Below, in pieces: positions 6,089-6,689 of a DNA stretch of 6,689 bases. A program made the translations under genes and the position numbers. This stretch comes from Burkholderiales bacterium (GTDB lineage Bacteria; Pseudomonadota; Gammaproteobacteria; Burkholderiales; SG8-39). The notes beneath the pieces were generated by a model, which saw only the letters and a list, made by a program, of their open reading frames with translations, was not told the origin of the DNA and ran no database searches. The first letter of the stretch is position 1, and every line of letters begins with the position of its first letter. The stretch spans positions 1 to 6,689 of the forward strand of contig CAKKSJ010000175.1 in assembly GCA_919902965.1 (NCBI GenBank), given 5' to 3'.

Positions 6089-6689
6089 ATGAAACGCTTA
6101 TCTGCCATTGCCACAGGGCTGCTGCTGGTCGCGTTGACTGCTTTTGGCTGCGCGAGCTATCCGTACAGTTCGGAGTGGGCCACCTTGCTCGACGGCGACA
6201 AGGGACTGGAGAACTGGAACCGCATCGGCGATGCCAACTGGCGCGCCGAAGGCGGCGCTATCGTCGCCGACAAGGGCAAGGGCGGCTATCTGGTATCAAA
6301 GAATTCCTACAAGGATTTCGCGATTTATGCCGAGTTCTGGGCCGCCACCGATACCAACAGCGGCATTTTCCTCCGTGCTTCCGATCCAAAAAAGGTCGGC
6401 GCCGGCAATGCCTACGAAGTGAACATCTGGGACATACGCCCGGACCCGACTTATGCCACGGGCGCGATCGTGAACTACGCCGCAGTGCCGACGCCTATCC
6501 TGCATAAAGCCGGCGGCGGCTGGAACACCTACGAGATCCGCGCCACCGGCACGGAATTGGTGGTCAAGTTGAATGGCATCGTCACCGTCAGAACGAACAA
6601 CGGCAAGCATGCCAGCGGACCGTTCGCGCTGCAGTATGGCGCCGGCGTCAAAGGCGCCACCGGCGGCCCGATCAAGTGGCGCAAGGTGC
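6089..6689 (+). CDS. Secreted DUF1080 (3-keto-disaccharide hydrolase family) protein, probable lipoprotein; 3' end cut
   Basis: The visible 200 residues begin with an export signal: MKR, then a hydrophobic stretch (about 4-19) ending in AFGC with Cys21, the likely lipidated residue. Alanine at -3 is less common than leucine in a lipobox, so anchoring is probable rather than sure. The remainder resembles the DUF1080 / PF06439 beta-sandwich, related to concanavalin-like lectin folds: WATLLDGDKGLENWNRIG at 30-47, a YLVSKNSYKDFAIYAEF strand region, NSGIFLRA, YEVNIWD, WNTYEIRATG, and the closing GPFALQYG and GGPIKWRKV. That last motif normally sits near the end of the domain, so few residues should be missing. 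Some family members cleave 3-keto-disaccharides, but many are uncharacterised and the substrate is unknown here. AGGGA five bases before the ATG supports the start. It would act outside the cytoplasm and has no evident link to glycine cleavage. Confidence 0.85.
   Translation, partial: MKRLSAIATGLLLVALTAFGCASYPYSSEWATLLDGDKGLENWNRIGDANWRAEGGAIVADKGKGGYLVSKNSYKDFAIYAEFWAATDTNSGIFLRASDPKKVGAGNAYEVNIWDIRPDPTYATGAIVNYAAVPTPILHKAGGGWNTYEIRATGTELVVKLNGIVTVRTNNGKHASGPFALQYGAGVKGATGGPIKWRKV

Noticed and set aside
5742..6092. A 116-codon frame with TTG start and ATGA overlap with the lipoprotein gene
   Set aside because: The neat overlap is suggestive, but there is no ribosome site, no recognisable product, and codon bias fades. 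Conservation in relatives would be needed to revive it.

Overview
The window is high-GC bacterial DNA with dense coding. Protein similarity as I recall it (GcvT, GcvH and a single-chain, non-split GcvP) and the tandem glycine riboswitch suggest a proteobacterium, most likely a betaproteobacterium. The lineage is inferred; no rRNA or other marker gene is present.

Left part (1-4276, minus strand): a glycine-cleavage operon read right to left. A sigma70-type promoter (TTGACA, 17 bp, TAGAGT) fires almost directly into a two-aptamer glycine riboswitch. A long hairpin with a six-U tail abuts the second aptamer, then come gcvT (T-protein), gcvH (lipoyl carrier) and gcvP (PLP decarboxylase). The three genes are tightly packed, with gaps of 17 and 9 bases. 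gcvP is open through the left edge and lacks roughly its last 125 residues. Together the products move the glycine one-carbon unit to tetrahydrofolate. The L-protein (lpd) is not in view.

Centre (4277-5741): a divergent intergenic region carries a second promoter, facing right, and two inverted repeats. It drives a 436-residue iron-dependent alcohol dehydrogenase of the hydroxyacid-oxoacid transhydrogenase (ADHFE1/HOT) type, with all metal ligands present.

Right part (5742-6689, plus strand): about 350 bases without a convincing gene contain a short near-identical repeat, a weak promoter candidate and a hairpin. A secreted, probably lipid-anchored DUF1080 (3-keto-disaccharide hydrolase family) protein follows and runs off the right edge, probably only a few residues from its end.

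I see no mobile element, CRISPR array, tRNA or rRNA, and no clearly new multi-gene system. The most interesting material is regulatory: the riboswitch with its hairpin-forming linker and abutting terminator, and the inverted repeats in the divergent promoter region.
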